From positions 1,984,001-2,048,000 of the forward strand of contig NZ_CP184360.1 in NCBI RefSeq assembly GCF_048595755.1: DNA of 64,000 nucleotides, written 5' to 3'. Source of the DNA: Luteococcus sp048595755 (GTDB lineage Bacteria; Actinomycetota; Actinomycetes; Propionibacteriales; Propionibacteriaceae). The translations under genes were made by a program, and so were the position numbers. How positions within the stretch are numbered: position 1 is the stretch's first letter; each line of letters opens with the position of its first letter. A model generated the notes under the pieces. The model was given only the letters and a program-made list of their open reading frames with translations, was not told the DNA's origin and searched no databases. Positions 34,829 to 44,178 of this stretch are shown here, in pieces.

Positions 34829-36037
34829 ATGCCACCCGTTGTGCGCGGCGAGACGATCAACCCCGGGGCCAGGGAGCAGATCCCCTTCCCCGACGCCGAC
34901 CTGCTGCACGTCGCCGAAAGGCTGCAGCCGGCCGAGCGGGAGCGCCTGGAGAACCTGCACCACTTCCTGCAGACGGAGGTTCGGCCCGTGGTCGGCCCCT
35001 TCTGGGACCGCGAGGAGTTCCCCTTCGAGCTGTTGCCGAAACTGGCCGAGCACGGTCTGGGCGAGCTGGAGTTCTCCGGTGCGAGCCGCCTGTTCAAGGG
35101 ATTGGCCTATGCCGAGGTGACGCGCGCCGACGTGTCGCTGTCCGCCCTGGTGGGCATCCACAATGAGCTGGTCCTCGACCTGCTCAACCAACTCGGCTCC
35201 GAGGAGCAGAAGCAGACCTGGCTGCCGGGTCTGCGTCGCTTCGAGAAGGTGGGGTGCTTCGCGCTCACCGAACCCGACCACGGTTCCGACATCGCCGGAG
35301 GCCTGGCCACCAGTGCCCGGCGCACCGACGAGGGCTGGGTGCTCACGGGACGGAAGCGCTGGATCGGCGGTGGCACCTTCTGCGACTTCGCGATCGTCTT
35401 CGCACGTGACGCGGCAGACAGCTCGGTCAAGGGCTTCATCGTCGAGAGCGACCGGGAGGGCTTCCAGGCCGCCAAGATCGAGAACAAGATGGGGCTGCGC
35501 ATCATGCAGAACGCCGACATCACCCTCGACGAGGTGCTGGTTCCGCACGAGAACCTCATTCCCGGCTGTGCCTCCTTCGCCGCCACCAACGAGATGTTGC
35601 GCAATTCGCGTGCCTGGGTGGGGTGGCAGGGTGCTGGGATCCAGCTGGCCATCCTGGACTGCGCTCGTGACTATGCGCTGGGCCGTGAGCAGTTCGGCAA
35701 GAAGCTCGCCAAGTTCCAACTGGTGCAGGAACAGCTGGCCCGCATCGTGGGCAATGCCTCCGCCTCGCTCGCCATGATGGCCCAGCTTGCCTGGCTGCAG
35801 GAAGAGGGGCGCTTCGACATGCCCCACGCCGCCATGGTCAAGGCCACCACCACTCGGCTGGCGCGCGAATCCGCCGCGGCCGGGCGCGGCCTGCTGGGTG
35901 GCAACGGCATCCTGACCAGCCACGAGATGTCCAAGCTCTTCAACGACACCGAGATCCTGTTCACCTACGAGGGCACCTACGAGATCAACTCGCTGATCGT
36001 GGGGCGCGCCATCACCGGCGTCTCCGCCTTCGTCTGA
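34829..36037 (+). CDS. Acyl-CoA dehydrogenase, glutaryl-CoA-dehydrogenase-like
   Basis: This FAD enzyme (402 aa) oxidises acyl-CoA to the 2-enoyl-CoA. The standard motifs are CFALTEPDHGSDIAGG, RKRWIGGGTFCDFAIVFARD, and the C-terminal FTYEGTYEINSLIVGRAITG, where the first Glu is the usual catalytic base; the last two motifs are closest to the glutaryl-CoA dehydrogenase branch, so decarboxylating activity is possible. The start at 34829 has GAGAGGA upstream; longer in-frame starts would run through the operator. SDR follows in the same operon after 43 bp. Confidence 0.92.
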   Translation: MPPVVRGETINPGAREQIPFPDADLLHVAERLQPAERERLENLHHFLQTEVRPVVGPFWDREEFPFELLPKLAEHGLGELEFSGASRLFKGLAYAEVTRADVSLSALVGIHNELVLDLLNQLGSEEQKQTWLPGLRRFEKVGCFALTEPDHGSDIAGGLATSARRTDEGWVLTGRKRWIGGGTFCDFAIVFARDAADSSVKGFIVESDREGFQAAKIENKMGLRIMQNADITLDEVLVPHENLIPGCASFAATNEMLRNSRAWVGWQGAGIQLAILDCARDYALGREQFGKKLAKFQLVQEQLARIVGNASASLAMMAQLAWLQEEGRFDMPHAAMVKATTTRLARESAAAGRGLLGGNGILTSHEMSKLFNDTEILFTYEGTYEINSLIVGRAITGVSAFV

Positions 36038-36080
36038 TCCCTCACCCACCACTGGCCCATCGACAAACAGGAGGCATCAC

Positions 36081-36860
36081 ATGGACCCGACCCAGATTGG
36101 CGCGGCCGGCGCCATCGTCACCGGAGGCGCCTCCGGCCTGGGGGCCGCGACGGTGGCCCACCTGGCCGAGCGTGGCGTGCGCGTCACGGCCCTCGACCTG
36201 CCCGCAGGAATCGAGAAGGCGCGGCAGGGCGGCACCCTGCCGCCCGGCGTGGAGTACGTCGGCGTCGACGTCACCGACGAGACGGCGGTGCAGCAGGCCG
36301 TCCAGGAGGCGGCGGAGCGCGCACCGTTGCGCGTCGCGGTCAACTGCGCGGGCATCTGCCCCTCGGCGCGGATTGTGGGCCGCAAGGGCACCCATGACGG
36401 GGCGCTGTTCGCCGCCACCCTGCAGGTGAACCTGGTGGGCACCTTCCACGTGCTCGCCCACGCCGCGACGGCGATGGCCGACAACGAACCCGTCGACCAG
36501 GACGGTCAACGTGGCGTCATCATCAACACCGCCTCGGTGGCCGCCTTCGAGGGGCAGGTGGGTCAAGCGGCCTATGCCGCCTCCAAGGGCGGCGTGCACT
36601 CGTTGACCATCGCTGCCGCACGCGACCTGTCCAGCCTGGGGATCCGGGTGAACAGCATCGCCCCGGGGGTGGTCTGGACCCCGATGATGGAGGCCATCAA
36701 CGAGGACTTCCGCACCGAGCTGGAGGCGCGTGTGCCCTTCCCGCCGCGCTTCGCCCGTCCCGACGAGTACGCCCGACTGGTGGGCCTTCTGGTGGACAAC
36801 GACTACCTCAACGGGGAAACGATCCGTCTGGACGGTGGCCTGCGGATGCCGCCCCGCTGA
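36081..36860 (+). CDS. SDR-family 3-hydroxyacyl-CoA dehydrogenase (HSD10-like)
   Basis: This 259-residue short-chain dehydrogenase has the TGGASGLG cofactor motif, NCAG, and the catalytic Ser/Tyr/Lys in NTASVAAFEGQVGQAAYAASKGG. The sequence around IAPGVVWTPM and its length match type II 3-hydroxyacyl-CoA dehydrogenases (HSD17B10 group), which oxidise 2-methyl-3-hydroxybutyryl-CoA in isoleucine breakdown and short straight-chain substrates. AGGAGGC lies before the ATG. It sits directly behind the acyl-CoA dehydrogenase and probably acts on its downstream product. Confidence 0.9.
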   Translation: MDPTQIGAAGAIVTGGASGLGAATVAHLAERGVRVTALDLPAGIEKARQGGTLPPGVEYVGVDVTDETAVQQAVQEAAERAPLRVAVNCAGICPSARIVGRKGTHDGALFAATLQVNLVGTFHVLAHAATAMADNEPVDQDGQRGVIINTASVAAFEGQVGQAAYAASKGGVHSLTIAAARDLSSLGIRVNSIAPGVVWTPMMEAINEDFRTELEARVPFPPRFARPDEYARLVGLLVDNDYLNGETIRLDGGLRMPPR

Positions 36861-36967
36861 GGTTGCGCGCGGGCGTGGCCGCGCGTCAAGGATGCCCCGG
36901 TCCGGCCCCCGCCGGGCCGGGGCATTCCATGTCTGGCGGGGAATTCCATGCTGCAGGCGCCGTTTCC

Positions 36968-38143
36968 TCAGTGGTAGGGCTGCAGACCCCAATAGGGAAA
37001 GACCGCCCGTGAGGTGGCCACCAGGGCGGGGTCGGGCTCGTCGGGGTAGATCTTGTCGGCCGTCAGGATGCTGGTGCTGATGGTGGCCTCGGGATCGCCC
37101 ATCGTGGCAGAGCCGGCCTGACGCAGACGCTCCTGCCAGTCCGTCGGGGTCGGCAGGGACGGGTCGAGGGGGCAGTCGGCCACCTCGGCCAACAGGTGCG
37201 TCCAGGCACGCGCCGCGGCATCGCGACGATAGCCTCCGCCGCCGACCGCGACCCATCGCCCGCCCGCATAGCGCTCGGCCCAGGCGCCCACCTGGCGTTG
37301 GGCGATCGCCATGGCATCCATCGAGATCTGCAGGTGGGTCAGGGGATCGCTGGCATGGGGGTCGGCGCCGTGCTGGCTGATGAGGATCTGTGGCCGGAAG
37401 GCCCCCAACAGCGGCGGCACCACCGCATTCATGGCTCGCAGCCACTGCAGGTCGCAGGCATCGGGTGGCAGGGGGACGTTGGCGGCGGTGCCGTAGGCGT
37501 CCGGACCGCCGATCTCGTGGGCGAAGCCGGTGCCGGGGAACAGGTGGAGGCCGGTCTCGTGCACGGAGATGGTCAGTACGCGCGGGTCGTCCCAGAAGGC
37601 TCGCTCCACCCCGTCACCGTGGTGGGCGTCCAGATCCAGGTAGGCGACGCGCTGTGCCCCCTGCTCCAGGAGCCACGCGATCGCCACCGCGGCGTCGTTG
37701 AGGAGGCAGAAGCCCGCGGCCTGGCTGGGCATGGCGTGGTGCAGTCCGCCAGAGACGTTGACGGCCCGGCGCGCCCGGCCGCTCCACACCAGGTCTGCCG
37801 CGGTCACCGTGGCCGCGGCGATGCGCGAGGCGACCTCGGGCAGCCCGGGGACCACCGGATTGTCGTCGCCACCGATGCCCAGCTCCAGGTGTTCGCGCCC
37901 GTCCTGCAGCGCGCGGACGTAGTCGGGGGAGTGGACCAGGTGCAGCAGGGCGTCGCTGGCGGCCATCGGCTCCACCACGTCGTAGCGGCCCAGCACGTCA
38001 CAGTGTTCGGCCAGCTCGATCGCCAGTCGTACCCGGTCCGGGCCCATCGGGTGCTCCGGCCCGAAGCTGTAGCCGGTGAGCACACCGTTGTGCACCAGCA
38101 CGGGGCGGGTCTCGCGGGCAGCGGCGGGCCGTGGGCTGGTCAT
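36968..38143 (-). CDS. acuC: AcuC-type protein deacetylase
   Basis: This 391-residue protein of the class I/II histone-deacetylase fold removes acetyl groups from lysines. Zn and active-site residues are visible in YLDLDAHHGDGVERAFWDDPRVLTISVHE and SQHGADPHASDPLTHLQIS, with the catalytic Tyr in GGGGYRRD. In Bacillus, AcuC reactivates acetyl-CoA synthetase. The ATG at 38143 begins one base after the stop of the acetyltransferase gene, so the two are expressed together, an antagonistic writer-eraser pair. Confidence 0.93.
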   Translation of the reverse strand: MTSPRPAAARETRPVLVHNGVLTGYSFGPEHPMGPDRVRLAIELAEHCDVLGRYDVVEPMAASDALLHLVHSPDYVRALQDGREHLELGIGGDDNPVVPGLPEVASRIAAATVTAADLVWSGRARRAVNVSGGLHHAMPSQAAGFCLLNDAAVAIAWLLEQGAQRVAYLDLDAHHGDGVERAFWDDPRVLTISVHETGLHLFPGTGFAHEIGGPDAYGTAANVPLPPDACDLQWLRAMNAVVPPLLGAFRPQILISQHGADPHASDPLTHLQISMDAMAIAQRQVGAWAERYAGGRWVAVGGGGYRRDAAARAWTHLLAEVADCPLDPSLPTPTDWQERLRQAGSATMGDPEATISTSILTADKIYPDEPDPALVATSRAVFPYWGLQPYH

Positions 38144-38144
38144 C

Positions 38145-40811
38145 TCAGGTCGCCCTGCGCGCCAACGGGTCACGTTCCACGGGCATGGGGACGATGCGCA
38201 TCCGTCCTCCCACGATCGCGGTGCCGGAGGGGGAGGCGATCACCGGCTGCAGGTCGATCTCTGCCACGGCCGCCTGGTCATCCTTGAGCTGTGCCAGACG
38301 AACCAGCACGTCCTGCACGGCCGCCAGGTCCACCGGGCGACTGCCCCGGTAGCCGTGCAGCAGGGGCGCTGCCTGCAACTGGTCCAGCAACGCTCGCGCC
38401 TCGGCGTGGTGCAGCGGCGGTACACCCCAGGCAAGATCACCCAGCAGGTCGGAGGGTGCGCCGGCCACGCCGATGCAGACCATTGGCCCCAGCACCGCAT
38501 CCTCCAGGCCCCGCACCGTCAGCGAGGTGCCGGTGGCCATGGTGGTCTGCACCACGGGCTTCAACGACCGGGGATCCAGATCGTCGGTCAGCCCCAGGTC
38601 TCGCGCGGTTCGTCCCAGGTCCTCCCAGGCCCGCTGCATGGCCTGCTCGTCGTCGATGTGGAAGAACTGGGTGGCAAGCTCCGGGCGGCCGCGCACCAGC
38701 GACGCGGTTGCCTTCAGCACCACGTCCCAGCCCAGGTCGCTGGCTGCCTCGACGGCCTGGTCGACGCTCTCGACCGCTCGCCAGGGCACCAGGGTGAGGC
38801 CGTAGGCATCCAGGATGGCGGCACATTCGGCGTCGGTGGCCCACCGGCCCTCGGGGCTGTCGGCCAGCACCTCGTCGATGATGGCCCGGGCCCGCCCGGC
38901 ATCACCGGCCGGCAATGCCTCCTGCTCGCCCGCACTGCGTTGGCGCTCCCGATGGTCCTCGTTCTCGACCACCAGGGAGAGCGCCTGCAGCGCGTCGGCA
39001 TAGTGCGTGAAGGTGGGCAGCCTGCCTTGCCCGTCGTCACCGTCGCGATCGGCGGGGGCCTCGCGGAAGCCGACGAAGACGCCCACCACCGGAACCGTCG
39101 TGGTCTGGGCAGCAAGCCGCGACAATCCCTGGTGCACCTGCTCCAGCAGCGGTTCCACCACTTCCACGACGGTGGTCACCACGGCGTCCACGTCATCCTG
39201 GGCCAGTGCGGCAGCGGTCTGGTCCACCAGCTGTTCGCCAGCCGGACGTTCATGGACCACCACCGGCTCGCCGGGTTCGAGTCCGAAGCGCAGCGCTGCC
39301 TGGGCCATCTGGTGCGCCAGGCCGGCGGAATTGGAGATCACCCGAACGCGACGTCCGCGCGCCACCGGCTGCCGGGCCACCAGCTGGGCGATGTCATACA
39401 TGGTGTCGCGACGGCTCACCACGATGGCGCCCGTCTGGTTGATCACCTGGTCCAGGGCTGCAGCCGGGGCCGAGGGCAGGTCGAGTTCGTCACTGCGGGC
39501 CGAGTTCAAGGCGCGTGACGGGGTGAAGACCACCACCGGCTTGGTCAACGACAACCTGCGCAGGACGCGGAAGAACTTGCGCGGGTTGCCCACCGAGTCC
39601 AGGGACAACAGGCAGACCCGGGTGCGTTCGTCGTCGGTCCAGTACTGCATGACGTCATTGCCGGTCACGTCGGCGAAGGCGCCGGTGGCGATGAAGGAAC
39701 TCAGCCCGATGCCCAGCTCCTGCGCGCGGGAGAGCACGATGGTGGCCACCCCCGCGGTCTGGGTGAACAAACCGACCACCCCCGCGCGCGGCCGCTTGGC
39801 GGGGGAGGCGTTGAGACAGACCGCCGGGTCGGTGTTCACCAGGCCCAGCGCAGTGGGGCCGAGCGCCCGCAGCCCATGGGTGCGTGCCCAGGAGACCAGC
39901 TGTCGGGCGTCCTCCTGCCCGAGCGGAGCCGGGCTGGTGCCTGCCAGGACCAGGATGCCGCGGGCATTCTTCTGGGAGGCCTCGACGATCAGCTGCTCCA
40001 GGGCCTCGGTGCCGGCTCGGACCACCACCAGGTCGATGTCGCCACTGATCTGGCGCAGGCCGCGGCCATGGCTCTCCGCGGAGCTGTCCGCGGTGGTCAC
40101 CACCAGCAGCTCGCCGCAGTAGCCGGCCTGGGCGATGGAGCTGATGATGGGGCTCATCTGCTCCACTTGCCCCACCACGGCCACCCGACGCGGGGTCAGC
40201 AGGCCCCGGATGGCATTGCTCTCCGCCTTGTGTTCGCGCTGTTCCATCACCTCGCGGGACTTCTCGGTGGCCGCCAGCGGGAAGTCCACCAGGATGCAGC
40301 CGTCCGACAGTTCGGGACGCACGCTGTAGCCCGCACGGGTGAAGACCTGCACCATGCGACGGTTCTGGGTCAGCATCTCCGCGGTGAATCGTTCCACCCC
40401 GCATTCCCGGCCGATCTGGGCCAGGTGTTCCAGCAAAATGTTGCCCACCCCACGGCCCTGCTGGTCGTCCTGCACCAGGAAGGCGACATTGGCCACTCGC
40501 TGCGGCAGGAACTGCTCCAGCACCTCGTAGTGGGCGAAGGCCACGATCTCCTCGTCGACGGCCAGCAGGATGGCCACGCGGTCGTGGTTGTCGGGATTGG
40601 TGTACTCGTCCAACTCGGCGTCGGTGAGGTTGGGGTGCGTGGCGAAGAAACGCAGGTACTTGGACTGTTCGCTGACGCGGGAGTAGAAGGCGATCATCGC
40701 CTCGCGGTCGTCGGAATTGATCGGTCGCAGCTGCGCGATGCCACCATCGGCGAGGACGACGTCGGCCTCCCACTGGGCGGGATCACTGGCGGCGCTGGTG
40801 GGCCAGGTCAT
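38145..40811 (-). CDS. Pat-like GNAT acetyltransferase fused to an ADP-forming acyl-CoA synthetase-like domain
   Basis: This 888-residue fusion has an N-terminal GNAT domain (about residues 25-185, acetyl-CoA loop QGRGVGN near 118-124), then a CoA-binding and succinyl-CoA-ligase-like region (about 205-620) and a C-terminal ATP-grasp domain (about 660-885). Such proteins, with the order GNAT then ligase, are type II Pat-like lysine acetyltransferases that inactivate AMP-forming acyl-CoA ligases. The ligase part is often non-catalytic; I cannot decide that here. The -10 TAGCCT lies 6 bases before the ATG, so the message is probably leaderless. Confidence 0.9.
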   Translation of the reverse strand: MTWPTSAASDPAQWEADVVLADGGIAQLRPINSDDREAMIAFYSRVSEQSKYLRFFATHPNLTDAELDEYTNPDNHDRVAILLAVDEEIVAFAHYEVLEQFLPQRVANVAFLVQDDQQGRGVGNILLEHLAQIGRECGVERFTAEMLTQNRRMVQVFTRAGYSVRPELSDGCILVDFPLAATEKSREVMEQREHKAESNAIRGLLTPRRVAVVGQVEQMSPIISSIAQAGYCGELLVVTTADSSAESHGRGLRQISGDIDLVVVRAGTEALEQLIVEASQKNARGILVLAGTSPAPLGQEDARQLVSWARTHGLRALGPTALGLVNTDPAVCLNASPAKRPRAGVVGLFTQTAGVATIVLSRAQELGIGLSSFIATGAFADVTGNDVMQYWTDDERTRVCLLSLDSVGNPRKFFRVLRRLSLTKPVVVFTPSRALNSARSDELDLPSAPAAALDQVINQTGAIVVSRRDTMYDIAQLVARQPVARGRRVRVISNSAGLAHQMAQAALRFGLEPGEPVVVHERPAGEQLVDQTAAALAQDDVDAVVTTVVEVVEPLLEQVHQGLSRLAAQTTTVPVVGVFVGFREAPADRDGDDGQGRLPTFTHYADALQALSLVVENEDHRERQRSAGEQEALPAGDAGRARAIIDEVLADSPEGRWATDAECAAILDAYGLTLVPWRAVESVDQAVEAASDLGWDVVLKATASLVRGRPELATQFFHIDDEQAMQRAWEDLGRTARDLGLTDDLDPRSLKPVVQTTMATGTSLTVRGLEDAVLGPMVCIGVAGAPSDLLGDLAWGVPPLHHAEARALLDQLQAAPLLHGYRGSRPVDLAAVQDVLVRLAQLKDDQAAVAEIDLQPVIASPSGTAIVGGRMRIVPMPVERDPLARRAT

Positions 40812-40823
40812 GTCGACAGGCTA
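40809..40823 (-). promoter_or_regulatory. -10 element and leaderless start of the Pat-like gene
   Basis: On the minus strand TAGCCT (plus 40818-40823) is followed by 6 bases and the ATG, predicting transcription from the start codon. Confidence 0.5.
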
Positions 40824-40973
40824 GGTGACCCACACCGCGGTGACCAGAGGCTTGCGCCGTGGCTGGGACGGCCTGGTGGGCTCGATTTGTGTTCCGGCCC
40901 CGCATTCCTCTACAGTTCTGCGGGTCGCCCGGAGCAGCACAGGTTGCACGGGAGGCAGCCGGGAAAGCGGATT

Positions 40974-41001
40974 TTGCAGGACGCAAGGCCTGCAGTAAGC
41001 T
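40974..41001 (+). promoter_or_regulatory. Promoter for tRNA-Thr, tRNA-Met and rpmG
   Basis: TTGCAG (40974-40979) and TAAGCT (40996-41001) are spaced by 16 bases, placing the start of transcription just before tRNA-Thr. A second candidate, TTGTGT with TACAGT at 40911-40916, lies upstream. Confidence 0.6.
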
Positions 41002-41014
41002 GAATCCTCGGCAA

Positions 41015-41087
41015 GCCCCTATAGCTCAGTAGGCAGAGCGTCTCCATGGTAAGGAGAAGGTCAGCAGTTCGATTCTGCTTGGGGGCT
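41015..41087 (+). tRNA. tRNA-Thr (anticodon GGT)
   Basis: The acceptor GCCCCTA pairs with TGGGGGC. The D-arm AGCTCAGTAGGCAGAGC, an anticodon loop ATGGTAA with anticodon GGT, and the T-loop TTCGATT are all present. It has 73 nt and CCA is not encoded. Confidence 0.96.
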
Positions 41088-41152
41088 CTGATTGTTCACG
41101 GACGGCCGTTGACCCAGCGGCTCGGGAGACCGAAAAGGTTCGCGAGCAACTT

Positions 41153-41227
41153 GGCGGGGTAGCTCAGGGGTAGAGCAAGCGGCTCATAATCGCTGTGTCG
41201 CGGGTTCGATTCCCGCCTCCGCTACCA
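41153..41227 (+). tRNA. tRNA-Met (anticodon CAT, elongator type)
   Basis: The acceptor GGCGGGG pairs with CTCCGCT (with two G.U pairs). The anticodon loop CTCATAA gives CAT, the T-loop TTCGATT follows, and CCA is encoded. It lacks the three G-C pairs in the anticodon stem typical of initiator tRNA. Placement before rpmG matches other actinobacteria. Confidence 0.94.
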
Positions 41228-41281
41228 AACACAGACCACCGTCTGCCAGATGTGCAGAACGCTCCACACGAAGGAATCAAC

Positions 41282-41452
41282 ATGGCCAAGAAGGGCGGGG
41301 ACATTCGTCCCAAGATCACGCTTGCCTGCACTGAGTGCAAGGAGCGCAACTACATCACCAAGAAGAATCGTCGCAATGACCCCGATCGTCTTGAGCTGAA
41401 GAAGTTCTGCCCCAAGTGCAGCAGCCACACCGCTCACCGCGAGACCCGCTGA
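41282..41452 (+). CDS. rpmG: 50S ribosomal protein L33
   Basis: This 56-residue ribosomal protein of the large subunit is the zinc-binding (C+) form, with the two pairs CTEC and CPKC. The sequence (RPKITLACTECKERNYITKKNRRNDPDRLELKKFCPKCSSHTAHRETR) is typical. GAAGGAATCAAC precedes the ATG at 41282. The gene follows tRNA-Thr and tRNA-Met and ends at a strong terminator. Confidence 0.97.
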   Translation: MAKKGGDIRPKITLACTECKERNYITKKNRRNDPDRLELKKFCPKCSSHTAHRETR

Positions 41453-41471
41453 GCATCATCTGAATTTGGCA

Positions 41472-41501
41472 CCGGCCGTCACCCTGCAGGGTGACGGCCG
41501 G
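41472..41501 (+). terminator. Intrinsic terminator after rpmG
   Basis: A fully self-complementary 30-base GC-rich hairpin is followed by TTGTTCTTT. Confidence 0.9.
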
Positions 41502-41749
41502 TTGTTCTTTGTGAGGATTGTTCTGGCGTGTGAACACACCTCGCGAACCGGCGTGGCAGTGCGGCCGTGACCCACGGCCGTCTAGCGCGGCTCTGTCGTG
41601 GAGCGTCGCCACCGCGGCGTGGCTCGCGCCCGTCCTGTCTTCGTGACTGCTGCCCCAGACGGCGAACGCCGCTCGGGTCCGCAAGGTCTGCGTGGGCTCG
41701 AAGTTCCACGAACTCTCGCACACCCGAGCGACGATGCGCCCGTGGAGGC
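41502..41749. other. Intergenic gap with no convincing gene
   Basis: This stretch between two gene ends holds only a GTGTGAACACAC dyad near 41528 and an 8-bp hairpin (CGGCCGTG-ACC-CACGGCCG, 41562-41580) that may terminate the minus-strand gene ending at 41750. Short frames here lack ribosome-binding sites and resemble no family. Confidence 0.5.
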
Positions 41750-44023
41750 TCAGCGCTTCAGCGCTCGGCCCAGGTTGAGGAAGACCGTCTCGCCGTTGGC
41801 GTCGTCGACGCCGTCGTTGTCGGTGACGACGTAGAGGTCGCCCCGGGCGTCGACGGTCATGCCCTCCAGCTTCTCCTGCGTCCAGCCGTGGGTGGCCTGC
41901 AGGTGGGGCAGCACGTCGACGGCCAGCTGCTTGTCGAGTACCGGCAGCTCCTGCCCGTCGGACACACCCTTGCCCTCGAGCTCCACCGTGTAGATGCGCT
42001 TGACCCGGGCATCCGGACCGTTGAGCTTGTCGCGCTCGATGACCGCCAGCGTGTCGTCGTCGAGCAGCTGGATCTCGCTCAGTCCCATCCAGTCGCCCTC
42101 CACGTTGGTGGACTCCAGTCGGTAGCCGTAGAAGGTCCACGTGCCGGCCTCCACGTCATAGCGGCCAATCCGGGTCACGTCCTCACCCTTGGCCTCCCGC
42201 TGCATCGCGACGTAGAGCACCTTGCCGTCGGCGGTGCCGGTGACGCCCTCGATGCCCTGCTTGCCCAGCGTGGCGGCATAGCCCTCCGGCAGGGTGACCT
42301 CACGGAGCACCGAGCCCTTGGCGTCGGTCTCGACGAGCATGTTCTCGGGGCCCTTGGCACCCTCGACGCCGAGCCAGAAGCCGGAGCGGTCGCGCTTGAA
42401 CCAGATGCCCTCCACGTCGTAGCTGGCCTGCTTGCCGTCCGTGGTGACGGGGATCTCACGGGTGATGCGAGCCGGCTGGGCCTTCTTGCCCTTGCCCTTG
42501 GCCTGCGAACCAGTGGCCCGGACCTGCAGGATCCGGGTGTCCTCGTAGGCCGCATCGGTGGCGCTCCACAGCACACCCGGCTTCTTCGGGTCGGCGCTCA
42601 GCGCGCCGAGCGCACCCCAGGCGATGTCGTCCGTGGCGGTGACCTGCGGGTAGGCGGGCTTGGTCTTGCGGCCCATCTGGTAGGTCTGCACGGTGGCACG
42701 GATGTTGTTCTCGGCCTCGTCCACCTCGCTGGAGACCACCAGCAGGTTGCGCGACGGCACGGGCAGCAGGCCCTCGGGGCCATTGGTCGACGGGAGCATC
42801 TGCAGGTAGCGGGGCCTGCTGGGCTTGGTCACGTCGTAGACGGCCACCACATTGGCGCGTTCGGAGCCGACGAAGGCCAGTCGACGGCCGTTGAAGGTGG
42901 CCACGGCCAGGCCTTCCGGCTCGACGCCCTTCTTGGCGGCCCGGCCCTCGGGCCAGTGGCCATTGGCGATGATCTGCTGCTCCAGGCTGTTGCCGGCATC
43001 CCAGGTGACCTTGCCGGTGCGGGCGTCGAAGATGCTCCACCCGCGGGTGCCGCCCTTCCAGTCACCCTCGTTGGCGGTGGCGACATGCCGGTCGTCCACC
43101 CAGCCGATGCTGTCCGGTTCGCGCGGGGCGGTGATGCTGCCGGTCGGGTCGATCACACCGTCCTTCTTGGTGTCGACCCCGTCGACGGTCACGGTGCCGG
43201 CGCTGAAGTGGTTGAGCACCTTCTGGCGACGCGGATCGATGATGGCGACGTGGTTGTTCTCCTGCAGGGTGAGTGCCACCCGGCTGCCGTCGGGGCTGAA
43301 CTTGACGTACTCGGGCTCGGGATCGGTGCCTGCCACCATGCCCTCGAGCCCGGTCAGGTCGGTGCGCTTGACCTGCCAGTCGGCCACGTCTGCGCGCAGG
43401 TCGAGCGAGGCGAGGAAACCCGCGGGCGGCTGCGGAAGGTCGCCCTCGTCCAGGCCCTCGGGGGTGAACTCCTCGTCGCGCTGGTTCTCGATGGCGATGG
43501 CGGCCCAGTCGCCGTCGGGGCTCACGTCGATCGAGTCGGGCTGCCCACCCAGGTCGATCTCGCGCAACAGCTCGCGGCCGTCCAGGTCGAAGACCAGCAG
43601 GCTGCCCTTGGGGTCGGTGAACTTGCCGTCGGTCCTGTCGACGCAGACCAGGATCTTGTCACCGGTGGCGTAGACGCTGGTGGGCTCGCCCGGCACGGAA
43701 ACAGTGCCGAGAGGCTTCGGGTTCGCCGGGTCGGCCAGGTCGACGAAGCCGATCCGCTGGCCCGCCGCGTCGGTGTAGATGACGGTCTTCCCGTCGGGGC
43801 TGATCGTCGAGATCTCGGCGACTGCCTCGTCGTCCTTGCTCGAGTTCAGGTAGGCGGGGAAGGTGGAGACCCGCTGGAAGGCACCGCTGGCCTGGCTGCC
43901 GGCGCCCTTGCCGGGGTGGTCGTGGCTGGAGCGATGTGCCTGGGCGGGTGCGGTGCAGGCCAGGCTGACGGCCAGTGCGACGGCGGCCAGACCGGCCGAA
44001 CCGCGGCGAATGTTGCTGTTCAA
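41750..44023 (-). CDS. Secreted esterase-like (phytase-family) beta-propeller protein
   Basis: This exported protein of about 757 aa has a signal peptide (NSNIRRGSAGLAAVALAVSLACTAPAQA). The first part contains repeated YncE/WD-like blades (ISPDGKTVIYTDAAGQRIGFVDL, VSPDGDWAAIAIEN, FSPDGSRVALTLQENNHVAIID). The C-terminal part matches the esterase-like activity of phytase family (ISNYDVEGIW-like segments, KLEGMTVDARGDLYVVTDNDGVDDANGETVFLNLG). I prefer the TTG at 44023, 5 bases after GAGGGGAT; GTG 44038 or the upstream frame to 44089 are alternatives. The substrate is unknown; a phosphatase-like role is only a guess. Confidence 0.75.
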   Translation of the reverse strand: MNSNIRRGSAGLAAVALAVSLACTAPAQAHRSSHDHPGKGAGSQASGAFQRVSTFPAYLNSSKDDEAVAEISTISPDGKTVIYTDAAGQRIGFVDLADPANPKPLGTVSVPGEPTSVYATGDKILVCVDRTDGKFTDPKGSLLVFDLDGRELLREIDLGGQPDSIDVSPDGDWAAIAIENQRDEEFTPEGLDEGDLPQPPAGFLASLDLRADVADWQVKRTDLTGLEGMVAGTDPEPEYVKFSPDGSRVALTLQENNHVAIIDPRRQKVLNHFSAGTVTVDGVDTKKDGVIDPTGSITAPREPDSIGWVDDRHVATANEGDWKGGTRGWSIFDARTGKVTWDAGNSLEQQIIANGHWPEGRAAKKGVEPEGLAVATFNGRRLAFVGSERANVVAVYDVTKPSRPRYLQMLPSTNGPEGLLPVPSRNLLVVSSEVDEAENNIRATVQTYQMGRKTKPAYPQVTATDDIAWGALGALSADPKKPGVLWSATDAAYEDTRILQVRATGSQAKGKGKKAQPARITREIPVTTDGKQASYDVEGIWFKRDRSGFWLGVEGAKGPENMLVETDAKGSVLREVTLPEGYAATLGKQGIEGVTGTADGKVLYVAMQREAKGEDVTRIGRYDVEAGTWTFYGYRLESTNVEGDWMGLSEIQLLDDDTLAVIERDKLNGPDARVKRIYTVELEGKGVSDGQELPVLDKQLAVDVLPHLQATHGWTQEKLEGMTVDARGDLYVVTDNDGVDDANGETVFLNLGRALKR

Positions 44024-44178
44024 GGTGTATCCCCTCACGAGTGGGGGCGCGGACGGGGTACCGCGCCGTGGTGGGTGACAGCCAAGCAACGTGCGGTGAA
44101 CACTGGGGGAGGTCTCGGTGTGTCACGGGTGAACGGCCCCGCGCACCCCTGTCCCAGCAGCGTTCGCCGCCGCAAGCT

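Noticed and set aside
41502..41749. Small genes in the rpmG-esterase gap
   Set aside because: Frames of about 80 codons on both strands have no ribosome-binding site or homology; only hairpins are visible.
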